DNA of 64,000 nucleotides from Myxococcales bacterium (GTDB taxonomy: Bacteria > Myxococcota_A > Polyangia > Nannocystales > Nannocystaceae), in NCBI GenBank assembly GCA_020633315.1, contig JACKDV010000021.1, forward strand, positions 1 to 64,000, written 5' to 3'. Under the pieces are notes generated by a model that saw nothing but the letters and a program-made list of their open reading frames with translations, was not told the origin of the DNA and did not search any database. A program made the position numbers and the translations under genes. Each line of letters begins with the position of its first letter. The stretch's first letter is position 1. Below, one piece after another: positions 43,596 to 51,562 of this stretch.

Positions 43596-44558
43596 TCACT
43601 CCAGGGTCCGGGCATGCTCGCGGATCGCCCGCCGGATGGAGGGCGGAGCGGCCACCCCCGTCTCGAACAGGCCGCGGAGCCACCGACGGGCTGGATCGGC
43701 CTCGTGGGCCCGCGGCCACCACATGGCGATGGTGGCCGAGGGCAGCTCGAGCGGGGGCGGGTACGAGCGCAGCCCGAACAGCTGCCGGGCGCGGGCCGCC
43801 ACGCCGCTGGCCACGGTGGCGACCAGGTCCGACTGCATCACGGCGAGCGGGGCGGCCACGAAGTGCGGCACGGTCAGCGCGATGCGGCGCCGTCGACCCG
43901 AAGCGTGGAGCATGCGATCGACCAGCCCCTCCTTGGCGCCGTCGACCCGGATGAGCACGTGGTCCAGCTCGAGGTAGGTGTCGAGATCGAGGCGACCGCG
44001 GATGCGCGGGTGATCGGGGCGGGCGATCACCTCGAAGGGCTCGCGATAGAGCTCGCGGCTGCGCAGCCCGGCCATGGGGATCCGCGCCGAGGTGCCCGCG
44101 AGCATCAGGTCGAGCTCGCCCGCGCCCAGCCGCGCCAGCGACTCCCGTCCCACTCGCTCCACCTGCAGATCGATGCCGGGGGCGTGCCGCTGCAGGTAGC
44201 GCCACAGCGTGGGCAGGGTGGTCAGCTCGAAGTAGTCGAGCGCGGCCACCGTGAACGAGCGACGGGCGGTGCGAGGATCGAAGCGCTCGTCGCCCTCGAG
44301 CACGGTGCGCAGGCGGTCGAGCGCCTCGGGGAGGGCGGCCATCAGCTCCTCGCCGCGGGGCGTGGGCACCAGGGCCCGCCCCGAGGGCACGAGCAGGGGA
44401 TCGTCGAACAGCTCGCGTAGCTTGGCCAGCGAGTGGCTCATCGCGCTCTGGGTCACCCCCATGCGCCGCGCCGCTGCGCTCACGCCCCGCTCGTGGAGCA
44501 GCGCCCGCAGGGCCGGGAGCAGGTTGAGGTTGATCCGGCGAAAATCGATCTCGCTCAT
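43596..44558 (-). CDS. LysR-family transcriptional regulator
   Basis: 320 residues from ATG 44558. The N-terminal winged helix-turn-helix is LNLLPALRALLHERGVSAAA, then RRMGVTQSAMSHSLAKLREL, DDPLLVPSGRALVPTPRGEE, typical of the NodD/SyrM-like LysR branch. The effector domain follows with LYREPFEVIARPDHPRI and PHFVAAPLAVMQSDLVATV. It is divergent from the MBL-fold lipoprotein with 57 bp between starts and an inverted repeat overlapping its own start, the classic layout for a LysR protein controlling the divergent gene and itself. Confidence 0.93.
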   Translation of the reverse strand: MSEIDFRRINLNLLPALRALLHERGVSAAARRMGVTQSAMSHSLAKLRELFDDPLLVPSGRALVPTPRGEELMAALPEALDRLRTVLEGDERFDPRTARRSFTVAALDYFELTTLPTLWRYLQRHAPGIDLQVERVGRESLARLGAGELDLMLAGTSARIPMAGLRSRELYREPFEVIARPDHPRIRGRLDLDTYLELDHVLIRVDGAKEGLVDRMLHASGRRRRIALTVPHFVAAPLAVMQSDLVATVASGVAARARQLFGLRSYPPPLELPSATIAMWWPRAHEADPARRWLRGLFETGVAAPPSIRRAIREHARTLE

Positions 44559-44579
44559 ATGACATATTCATACTATGAG
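44554..44579. promoter_or_regulatory. LysR-type operator candidate in divergent promoter
   Basis: A perfect inverted repeat CTCATA-N14-TATGAG spans 44554-44579, with a nested ATGA...TCAT (44559-44571). It is AT-rich, overlaps the LysR start codon and lies 37 bp before the MBL-fold gene start. It contains the T-N11-A spacing used by LysR proteins. Confidence 0.55.
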
Positions 44580-44615
44580 TTTTCGTTCATCCCATGGATC
44601 TCGCATGCTCGGAGC

Positions 44616-45518
44616 ATGTCGATCCATCGCTGGGTGCTCGGGATGATGGTGGTCCTCGGGGGATGCAGGGCCTCGATCGCGCCGGTGGAGGTGGGGCCCC
44701 TCCATTCGGTGGAGACCACGCCGCCGGCCGGGCTCACGGCCTGCTGGGTGGAGTCAGGGCGCTTCGGCTCGTTCACCGCCTCGTCGCTGGTGGTGCGCCA
44801 CCCCGAGGGCACGGTGGCCATCGACGCGGGCAACAGCACCAACCTGAAGGAGGAGATCCAGGTCTACGAGGGCCGCACCTACCGCTGGCTGCGGGCGCTG
44901 CCGGCCCGGCTGCGGCCCCGCGAGTCGCTGGCCGATCGCTTCGGTGAGGCGGGGGTCGATCCGGGAGCGCTACGCTGGGTGCTGCCCACCCATGCCCACC
45001 TCGATCATCTGGGCGGGGTGCTCGACCTTCCGCCCACGCCGGTGCTGCTCAGCGAGCCCGAGCAGGCGCTGGTGGCCGAGGCCCGCGAGCACGTGATCAC
45101 CGAGGTGATGCCGGCCCATGCCCACGGGGTGGAGGGACACGAGGAGGCGCTGCGCTTCGACGGGGGGCCCTACGAGATCTTCGATCGGCACGCGGACCTG
45201 TTCGGGGACGGGTCGGTGGTGGTGGTGCCGATGCCCGGGCACACCCCGGGGAGCGTGGCCGTGTTCGTCAACCTGCCGGACGGCACCCGGCTGCTGCACG
45301 TGGGCGACGCGGTCAACGATCGCTCGCAGATCGAGCGGCTGCGCGGGCGGGCGTCGATCATGCGGCGAACCGACATGGACGAGCCCCAGGCCAACGACAA
45401 CGTGGCGCGCCTGCACGAGCTACAGCGGCGGATCCCGGAGCTTCGCATCATCCCGGCGCACGAGCGGCGCGCGTGGGCGGAGACCTTCGGTCGGCCGGGG
45501 CAGGGCTGCGCGGGCTGA
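44616..45518 (+). CDS. MBL-fold lipoprotein hydrolase (lactonase-like)
   Basis: 300 residues from ATG 44616 with GGAG just upstream. Signal and lipobox MVVLGGC (Cys17). The MBL motif is LPTHAHLDHLGGVLD, with later ligands HAHGVEGHE, PMPGHTPGSVAVFV, LHVGDAVND and PAHERRAW. The HAHLDH plus GHTPGS pattern places it with glyoxalase II/lactonase-type hydrolases (AHL lactonase is one relative), but the substrate is unknown. Being a lipoprotein, it acts outside the inner membrane. It probably belongs to the regulon of the divergent LysR protein. Confidence 0.88.
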   Translation: MSIHRWVLGMMVVLGGCRASIAPVEVGPLHSVETTPPAGLTACWVESGRFGSFTASSLVVRHPEGTVAIDAGNSTNLKEEIQVYEGRTYRWLRALPARLRPRESLADRFGEAGVDPGALRWVLPTHAHLDHLGGVLDLPPTPVLLSEPEQALVAEAREHVITEVMPAHAHGVEGHEEALRFDGGPYEIFDRHADLFGDGSVVVVPMPGHTPGSVAVFVNLPDGTRLLHVGDAVNDRSQIERLRGRASIMRRTDMDEPQANDNVARLHELQRRIPELRIIPAHERRAWAETFGRPGQGCAG

Positions 45519-45630
45519 GGGGCGGGGCGCCCGGCTTCGAGGGAGATCCAGCGCTGTCGCGAGCGCGTGCCGTGGGGGCGGCCGTGGGGCGCTTGAAATG
45601 GGCGTGCGACCCGATGAGTTGGGCGAGCGA

Positions 45631-46794
45631 ATGCAACGTCGCGAGGCGCTCGTGGGCGCCGTCTGCTGTCTCCTCCTCGGCGCATGTGCGCCGCTGTCGG
45701 CCACTCCCCATCGTCGCTCCCGTCCCCCGGCTCCGCGCCGGCCCGCCTCCGGGCCGCGGCTCGTCGAGCTCGGGGAGGAGGCCCGGGCCAGCGGGGGAGA
45801 GGGGCGGGTGAGCGAGGGGGAGCTCGAGCTGGAGGTGGAGCTCGAGGCCAAGCCGGTGGCAGCGTCCGGCGAGCTGGCCCAGTCGTCGGGAGCGTGTGAT
45901 CTGCAGGGGGTGCTCGCGGCCGAGGGATCGGGCGCGCTGGCTCGGCGCGCGTGCGAGCGCGACCTGGCGATCGAGCGGGAGCTCGCGCACGGCCTGCGGA
46001 TCTCCACCGCCTCTGCGCTCAACAACGAGGCTCGCGAGCGGCACCTGGCCGGCTGGGTCGAGGGGGCGCGGCAGGGCTACGACCAGGCGCTGCGCGAGGA
46101 CGCCGATGGTCGGGAGCCCAGCGCGGTCTCGGCCCTGGCCCGGGTCAACCTCGCCCTGCTCCTCCACGAGCAAGGGGATCACGCGGCGGCGGAGCAGCAC
46201 CTGCAGTGGGTGCTCGAGCACGCGTCGCATCCCGCCCTGCGCGGGGCCGCGTACCACAACCTCTCGCTGGTCCGGCTCGCGCAGGACGATCTCGACGGAG
46301 CCCTCGCGGCCTCGCAGCGAGGGCTCCGTGCGCTGCGGGCCTCGCAGGGACGAGCGCATGGCTCGGTGGGGGCGGCCCTCAATGCGCTGGGCACCATTCG
46401 GGCCGAGCGCGGTGAGCTCGAGGAGGCGATCGTGGCGCTCGAGGCTGCGGTCGAGATCCGCACGAGCGCGCTCGGGCGATTGCACCCCGACACCGCGGCG
46501 AGCCTCACCAACCTCGGGATCGCGCTGGGCCGGGCCGGGCGCTGGGAGGAGGCGCTGGCGCGGCAGCTCGAGGCGCTGGAGATCGACCAGGAGGTGCTCG
46601 GCCCTCGCCATGCTGCCACCGCGGTCGACCTCGCGCAGATCGGGGAGGCGCTGATGGCCTTGCACCGCACGCGGGCCGCCCGGGCTCGCTTCGCCGCCGC
46701 GCTCGAGATCCTCGAGCCCCAGCGCCCGATTGATGATCCCGAGCTGCTCGAGCTGCGACGGTGGCTGGCCCTCTGCAACGCGGGCCCGAGCTGA
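45631..46794 (+). CDS. TPR-repeat lipoprotein
   Basis: 387 residues from ATG 45631, which starts a tight lipoprotein signal (MQRREALVGAVCCLLLGAC); an ATG 33 bp upstream is possible. A Pro/Arg and then Glu-rich linker leads to about six tetratricopeptide repeats from about residue 130 (AGWVEGARQGYDQALREDAD; LLHEQGDHAAAEQHLQWVLE; LAQDDLDGALAASQRGLRAL; AGRWEEALARQLEALEIDQE). The later repeats are of kinesin-light-chain type (LHPDTAASLTNLGIALGRAG). It is likely a periplasmic or outer-membrane scaffold. No partner gene is evident nearby. Confidence 0.85.
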   Translation: MQRREALVGAVCCLLLGACAPLSATPHRRSRPPAPRRPASGPRLVELGEEARASGGEGRVSEGELELEVELEAKPVAASGELAQSSGACDLQGVLAAEGSGALARRACERDLAIERELAHGLRISTASALNNEARERHLAGWVEGARQGYDQALREDADGREPSAVSALARVNLALLLHEQGDHAAAEQHLQWVLEHASHPALRGAAYHNLSLVRLAQDDLDGALAASQRGLRALRASQGRAHGSVGAALNALGTIRAERGELEEAIVALEAAVEIRTSALGRLHPDTAASLTNLGIALGRAGRWEEALARQLEALEIDQEVLGPRHAATAVDLAQIGEALMALHRTRAARARFAAALEILEPQRPIDDPELLELRRWLALCNAGPS

Positions 46795-46946
46795 GGCCCC
46801 GGGTCGCCGGCCAGGGCGCGCGAGGATCGCAGGAGGGGCGCCCTCGGCTGGAATCACCGTTCGGTGGGGAGATGCGCGCTTCGTCGCGACATCGAGGATC
46901 CGTTCCCTCGGCGCGGGGACTACCCTGGATGAGGAGTAGGTGTCCC

Positions 46947-48173
46947 ATGGAACGACGGTTCACTGCATCGTGGATCGCAGCGGCGATCTGCACCCTGGCG
47001 ACCGGCTGCGACCCCGAGCTCCAGACCGAGGAGCACCAGGTTCGGATGACCACTCGGCTGCAGTCCTACGGGCTGGGCTCGGGTCACGCCGTGGTGGAGC
47101 AGTCCACGGTGTGCACCACCTTCACCGGGTACCGGGCCTCGTCGGTCGAGCCGCCCGAGTACGTGGAGGCCGAGGACGAGGAGCTCCGCGCCTGCTACGA
47201 GTCGCGGCTGAGCGGCGCGGCGAGCCTCGACGAGGCCGGCTGCGTGGTGCTCGACGAGCCGGGGGCCGTCACCTGGGAGCTGGTGCGGCGCCAATGCTCG
47301 TTGGACGGTGACTTCGGCGACGACCGGGTGCTCTTCGACGTGCTGCCGCTGTCGGCCACCCGGGGGGTCTTCGACCTCGCGATCCCGGGGCCGACCGAGG
47401 TCTTGGGCTACGAGGTGATCCAGGACCTCCCCGCGGGCTACGTCGTGGATCCCGACGCGACCCTTCGCGTGATCGAGGACGGCCTCGAGGCGATCGAGAC
47501 CGCGGTGGCGCGCGACGATCGGCTGGAGCGCGTCGCGGTCTCGGACGCGAGGGCGACGGCGGTGGCGATCGAGGGCTCGCCGAGCTTCCCCGCCGCCGAC
47601 GAGCCCTCGACCTCCCTGCGGGTGCAGGCCCGGGCCGGCGATGCCTTCCAGGTCGGCCTCTCGCTGCCGGCGGGCGAGCTCGACGTGGGGCGCGTGGAGG
47701 TGGTGGCGCGCAGCGAGATCGCCTCGATCTCGCTCGAGCCCGTGGTGGTCCGCGTCGCCGACACCGACGTCTTCCTCGCCCTGGGCGCGGTGGCGATCAC
47801 CCGGGATGCCGACGGCGGGATCCTCCGCGGGGCTCCGGTGGAGTGGGCGGTGGTCGAGGGCGACGAGGGGCCGAGCCTGGCCGATCGCGACGAGGACGGA
47901 GCGCCCGACCTGGGCGAGGAGGCGAGCATCGAGGGGGCCTGCGACGGCGCGGCGGCGGGCGAGACCCGCTCGCTCACCCTGAGCGGCCGTCTCGACGACT
48001 TCCAGGACACGATCCGCGTGGAGTGGGACTGCGTGGGCGCGCAGGACGAGGACGCGGACGGCTGTGCCTGCCGTAGTCGCGGGACGAGCCCGGGCTCGGG
48101 CCTCGCGGGCTGGCTCGGCCTGGGGCTGCTGGGGGCGTGGCGACGACGGCGACGTCGCGCCGCCCGGTCATAG
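46947..48173 (+). CDS. Putative secreted protein with MYXO-CTERM-type tail
   Basis: 408 residues from ATG 46947, preceded by GAGGAG. The N-terminal signal ICTLATGC suggests a lipoprotein (Cys17 or nearby), while the C-terminus has CACRSRGTSPGSGLAGWLGL and a closing run of Arg (WRRRRRRAARS), the Cys-helix-Arg shape of myxobacterial sorting tails. Carrying both signals is odd. The middle (about 25-370) is beta-rich and acidic with a DRDEDGAPDLGEEAS calcium-like loop and a nearby EDADGC. No family is recognised. Its last six bases overlap the convergent ArsC-family gene. Confidence 0.78.
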   Translation: MERRFTASWIAAAICTLATGCDPELQTEEHQVRMTTRLQSYGLGSGHAVVEQSTVCTTFTGYRASSVEPPEYVEAEDEELRACYESRLSGAASLDEAGCVVLDEPGAVTWELVRRQCSLDGDFGDDRVLFDVLPLSATRGVFDLAIPGPTEVLGYEVIQDLPAGYVVDPDATLRVIEDGLEAIETAVARDDRLERVAVSDARATAVAIEGSPSFPAADEPSTSLRVQARAGDAFQVGLSLPAGELDVGRVEVVARSEIASISLEPVVVRVADTDVFLALGAVAITRDADGGILRGAPVEWAVVEGDEGPSLADRDEDGAPDLGEEASIEGACDGAAAGETRSLTLSGRLDDFQDTIRVEWDCVGAQDEDADGCACRSRGTSPGSGLAGWLGLGLLGAWRRRRRRAARS

Positions 48174-48503
48174 CTCGAGCAGGCGCTCCGGCGGTCGACC
48201 GAGCACTGCCGTGCCACCCTGCACCCCGATGGGGCGCTGCAGCAGGCGCGGGTGCTCGGCCATCGCGGCGATCAGGGCGTCGTCATCCATGGCTCCCGGG
48301 TCGATGCCCAGCTTCTTGGCGTCCTTGCTGCGCAGCACCTCGTGGGCCGTCATCCCGAGCTTCGCCAGCACGGCCCGGATCTCGGCCTCCGACAGCGGCT
48401 GCTTGGTGTATTCGCGGTAGCTGAGCTCGCGCCCGTTCTCCTCGAGCAAGGCGACCGCCTTGCGACATGCGCTTCAGGTGCGGGTGCAGATGAGCTCGAT
48501 CAT
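48168..48503 (-). CDS. Probable selenocysteine ArsC/Spx-family reductase
   Basis: 111 residues if the in-frame TGA at 48476-48474 is read as selenocysteine (U). ATG 48503 then gives MIELICTRTUSACRKAVALL, aligning with the ArsC start in which U falls exactly on the catalytic Cys of N-P-R-C-S-K-S-R-K. The rest has the family features: EVLRSKDAKKLG (first Arg), LLQRPI (second Arg), VLGRPPE (third Arg). Without recoding, the frame starts after the active site and would be dead. A SECIS-like hairpin follows the TGA. U-S-A-C makes a UxxC redox motif. ArsC relatives reduce arsenate or act as Spx-type redox proteins; the substrate is not shown. An upstream ATG (48515) is also possible. It lies 57 bp downstream of the enoyl-CoA hydratase on the same strand. 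Confidence 0.75.
48446..48476 (-). promoter_or_regulatory. Candidate bacterial SECIS element after the UGA codon
   Basis: In the mRNA sense (minus strand), UGA at 48476-48474 is followed after 10 bases by a perfect 7-bp stem GCAAGGC/GCCUUGC (48463-48457 and 48452-48446) closed by loop GGUC (48456-48453). The loop begins 18 bases after UGA, inside the window known for bacterial SECIS elements, and starts with G. From memory, the E. coli fdhF SECIS also has a GGUC apical sequence at nearly the same distance. Folding and SelB binding are inferred, not shown. Confidence 0.65.
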
Positions 48504-48560
48504 CGCGGTGATCATCGCCCATGCGCGGGAGGATCGGCCAGGGCGGCGTGGGCTCGTATC

Positions 48561-49328
48561 TCACTCGAAGGCGCCGCCGCGGCCCGAGCCGCCCGAGAAG
48601 CGACCGGCGCCCGCCCGCATCGCCGGATCGGCGAGAGCCCGCAGCCCGTGGCGGAATTCCGTGCGCAGGGCCTCGTCGATGGGCTGTTCCAGCCCATCGT
48701 AGACGGCGGCTCGATCGCTGCGCACACAGGTCTGGGGGAACCGGGCGATCTCGCGGGCGAGCGCCTCGGCAGCCGCCCGTGCGTGGCCCCTGGGCACCAC
48801 GCGATCCACCAGCCCGATGCGCAGCGCTTCCTCGGCCGCCACTGGGCGACCGGTGAGGATCAAGTCGAGGGCTCGTCCCAGCCCGATGAGCCGCGGCAGC
48901 CGTACGGTCCCGCCGTCGATGAGGGGCACGCCCCAGCGCCGGCAGAACACGCCGAGCACCGCGTCCTCCTCCATCACCCGCAGGTCGCACCACAGCGCCA
49001 GCTCGAGCCCGCCCGCGACCGCATGACCGGAGATCGCGGCGATGACCGGCTTGTCCAGGCGCATCCGCGAGGGACCCATGGGACCGTCGCCCTCGGGGTC
49101 GACGCGATTGGGTGTGCCCTTGGCGATCGCCTGCAGGTCGGCGCCGGCACAGAAGGTGCCGTGGTCGCCCCACAGCACGGCGACCTGGGCCTGGCCGTCG
49201 CCCCCGAAGGCACGGAAGGCCTCGGCCAGCGCCTCGGCCGTCGCCCGGTCGACCGCGTTGCGGACCTCGGGGCGGGAGAGGACGACGGTGGTGATCGGCG
49301 GGGTGGTCTCGACGCGGACGGAGCTCAC
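48561..49328 (-). CDS. Enoyl-CoA hydratase/isomerase (crotonase) family protein
   Basis: 255 residues from GTG 49328 (VSSVRVETTPPITTVVLSRP); ATG starts further out give an unlikely N-terminus. Crotonase motifs: RPEVRNAVDRATAEALAEA, the oxyanion-hole AGADLQAIAKG, and the second hole/active segment ISGHAVAGGLELALWCDLRV. In the usual Glu/Glu region the sequence reads RLPRLIGLGRALDLILTGRP, where hydratases have an E; the second catalytic position may therefore be changed, so the exact reaction is uncertain. Fatty-acid or other acyl-CoA metabolism is likely. The ArsC-family selenoprotein gene follows after 57 bp. Confidence 0.9.
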   Translation of the reverse strand: MSSVRVETTPPITTVVLSRPEVRNAVDRATAEALAEAFRAFGGDGQAQVAVLWGDHGTFCAGADLQAIAKGTPNRVDPEGDGPMGPSRMRLDKPVIAAISGHAVAGGLELALWCDLRVMEEDAVLGVFCRRWGVPLIDGGTVRLPRLIGLGRALDLILTGRPVAAEEALRIGLVDRVVPRGHARAAAEALAREIARFPQTCVRSDRAAVYDGLEQPIDEALRTEFRHGLRALADPAMRAGAGRFSGGSGRGGAFE

Positions 49329-49407
49329 CGCCCCACGGTGGCAGGTGCCGTCCCCTGCTCGCAAGCTGCGGTGTTCGCCGCGAGCCCGTTGCGCTACCGT
49401 CCGGCCC

Positions 49408-50772
49408 GTGGTGCTCGTTCCCGTCATCCTCTCGGGCGGCTCCGGCACGCGGCTGTGGCCGCTGTCCCGTCGTCAGCACCCCAAGCAGCTCCAGGCGCTG
49501 GTCGGCGATCGGACCATGCTCCAGCGCACCGTGGCGCGGGCCGAGGGGCTGCCGGAGGTGGGTGCTCCGCTGGTGGTCTGCAACGAGGCCCACGCCGAGC
49601 TGGTGGCGGCGCAATTGCGGGCCATCGAGCGGCCCGCCGCGGCGATCGTGCTCGAGCCGCTGGGACGCAACACGGCGCCCGCGGTGGCGGTGGCCGCCCT
49701 CGTGGCCCGGGCTCGATCGCCGCAGGTCGAGCCCCTGCTGCTGTGCCTGCCCGCCGATCACGTGGTGCACGACGAGGCGGCGTTTCGCGAGGCGGTGGTC
49801 CAGGGGCTGCCGCTGGCCCAGGCCGGTCGCCTGGTGACCTTCGGCATCGTGCCCGACCGCCCGCACACCGGGTACGGCTACATCCGCGCGGCCACGCCGG
49901 GGCGCCCCGGGCCGGTGGAGGCGTTCGTGGAGAAGCCCGATCGCAGCACGGCCGAGGGCTACCTGAGCGCGGGGGGCTACTACTGGAACAGCGGGATGTT
50001 CCTGCTGCGGGCCGATGCCTTCCTACAGGAGCTCGGCGCGCTGCGGCCCGAGATCCTTGCGGCCTGCGAGCGCGCCGTGGCGGCGGCCGAGCGCAGGGCA
50101 GGGGAGCAGTGGGCCCTCGATCGCGAGTCCTTCGCGGCCTGCCCCTCGGACTCCATCGACTACGCGGTGATGGAGGAGACCACGCGGGCCTCGGTGGTGC
50201 CGCTGGACGCCGGCTGGAGCGACGTGGGCTCGTGGGATGCGCTTCACGAGGTGAGCGAGCACGACGAGGCCGGCAACGCCCGCGTGGGCGACGTGCTCGC
50301 GCTCGACTGCGAGGGCTGCCACCTGCACGCGCGCCATCGCCTGGTGGCGGCGGTGGGGCTGCACGACGTGGTGGTGGTGGAGACGGACGATGCGGTGCTG
50401 GTGGCCCCGCGGGCGCGCAGCGAGGACGTCAAGCGAGTGGTGAGCGAGCTCGATGTCCGCGGCCGCCCCGAGGCGCGCGAGCACGGCGAGCGCTGGGCGA
50501 GCTGGGGACATGCGCGGCGTCTGGCCGGGCCCGCGGGCGTGGAGCTGTGGGAGCTGCACGTGGCGGCGGGCCATCGCGTGCCCGGGCCCGCGATGGATGG
50601 AGGGCAGCGGCGCGTGGTGGTGGTCGCGGGCCGGGCCCGGCTGGAGCCCTCGCCCGACGGCGTCGCCGCGACGCTGGTGGCCGGCGATAGCGTGGCGCTC
50701 GACGGTACGCTCGCGCTGTGGGCCGAGGACGGCGAGCTCGAGCTGGTTGCGATCGATCGCGGGCCGAGCTGA
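49408..50772 (+). CDS. Mannose-1-phosphate guanylyltransferase (ManC/AlgA-like)
   Basis: 454 residues from GTG 49408 (a second GTG follows directly). The type II nucleotidyltransferase motifs are VILSGGSGTRLWPLSRRQHP with KQ, EPLGRNTAPAVAVAAL, LLCLPADHVV, GYGYI, FVEKPD, YYWNSGMFLL and IDYAVMEET. These make GDP-mannose for polysaccharide or O-antigen. The C-terminal about 100 residues form a cupin (WELHVAAGHRVPGP...VVVVAGRARLEP), but the usual HRxEHW metal motif of the phosphomannose-isomerase half is missing, so the protein is probably monofunctional. It is divergent from the hydratase gene with 79 bp between starts. Confidence 0.93.
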   Translation: MVLVPVILSGGSGTRLWPLSRRQHPKQLQALVGDRTMLQRTVARAEGLPEVGAPLVVCNEAHAELVAAQLRAIERPAAAIVLEPLGRNTAPAVAVAALVARARSPQVEPLLLCLPADHVVHDEAAFREAVVQGLPLAQAGRLVTFGIVPDRPHTGYGYIRAATPGRPGPVEAFVEKPDRSTAEGYLSAGGYYWNSGMFLLRADAFLQELGALRPEILAACERAVAAAERRAGEQWALDRESFAACPSDSIDYAVMEETTRASVVPLDAGWSDVGSWDALHEVSEHDEAGNARVGDVLALDCEGCHLHARHRLVAAVGLHDVVVVETDDAVLVAPRARSEDVKRVVSELDVRGRPEAREHGERWASWGHARRLAGPAGVELWELHVAAGHRVPGPAMDGGQRRVVVVAGRARLEPSPDGVAATLVAGDSVALDGTLALWAEDGELELVAIDRGPS

Positions 50773-50782
50773 GGCCGGGTGC

Positions 50783-51562
50783 CTACACGAAGGGGCTCTT
50801 CACGAAGCGCCGCTTGGGCGCGTTGATCCCCATCTCGGCGTAGCTCGCTCGCAGGTACACCGCATCGAGCGCGGCGGGATGCACCGCCTCGCCCCTCGCC
50901 CAGGCCGCCGTGGCCGCGGCCCACAGCCCGGCCGCGGTGGGCCCCACGAGCGCCACTGCGGCGTCGGCCCGACCGGCGCTCGCGAGCAGGTCGCGGTACG
51001 GCTCCACCCCGCTGCCTACCACGCGCGTCGTCGCGGGCAGATCCTCGAGCAGCACGGCCAGGGGGGCCACCCGCTCGTCGCCGCGGGCCTCGATGCGCGC
51101 GGGCCCGGGACCGGTCATCCCCTCGCACCACAGGCGTGCTCCGTAGACCTCGTCGCGTCGCGCATCGAGGATCGCCAGCACATCGCCCTCGATCCCGGCG
51201 CTCGCGGCCACGGCGGCCAGGGTGCTCACGGGCACCACGGGCCGACCCACGCCGTAGGCCAGGCCCTTGGCGCTGGCGACCGCCACCCGCGTTCCCGTGA
51301 AGGTGCCCGGTCCTCGCCCGCAGGCGATCGCGGCCAGGTGACCCGCGTCGATCGAGGCCGAGGCCAGGGCCCGCTCCACCCGCGGCAGCAGCCGACTCGA
51401 GGCCTGGTTGGCCCCGTCGTCCTCGTCGTCCTCCACCACCAGCTCGGGCAGCCCGGGCCCATGCGCATCCACCCGCCCCAGCGCGATCACGCAGCGGGGA
51501 GTGGAGGCATCCAGCGCGAGCAGCCAGATGGCCTCGGGGGTGGCCTCGTCCTCGCCGCTCAC
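50783..51562 (-). CDS. tsaB: tRNA threonylcarbamoyladenosine biosynthesis protein TsaB
   Basis: 259 residues from GTG 51562, which overlaps the RseP stop (GTGA). TsaB motifs: LLALDASTPRCVIAL, SSRLLPRVERALASA, and ACGRGPGTFTGTRVAVASAK with GLAYGVG, then LAILDARRDEVYGARLW. TsaB is the inactive kinase-fold scaffold that, with TsaD and TsaE, makes the t6A base at position 37 of ANN-decoding tRNAs. The length is slightly above the usual about 230. Coupling to the site-2 protease gene is a conserved-looking neighbourhood in related genomes, but is inferred here only from the overlap. Confidence 0.92.
   Translation of the reverse strand: MSGEDEATPEAIWLLALDASTPRCVIALGRVDAHGPGLPELVVEDDEDDGANQASSRLLPRVERALASASIDAGHLAAIACGRGPGTFTGTRVAVASAKGLAYGVGRPVVPVSTLAAVAASAGIEGDVLAILDARRDEVYGARLWCEGMTGPGPARIEARGDERVAPLAVLLEDLPATTRVVGSGVEPYRDLLASAGRADAAVALVGPTAAGLWAAATAAWARGEAVHPAALDAVYLRASYAEMGINAPKRRFVKSPFV

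Noticed and set aside
48168..48449. Conventional 93-residue ArsC fragment starting at a TTG
   Set aside because: It would lack the active-site segment, although the family similarity continues without a break upstream through the TGA to an ATG at 48503.
48474..48476. ArsC TGA as a plain sequencing error or pseudogene
   Set aside because: It cannot be excluded, but the exact catalytic position, intact remainder and correctly placed hairpin favour recoding; kept as a stated alternative.
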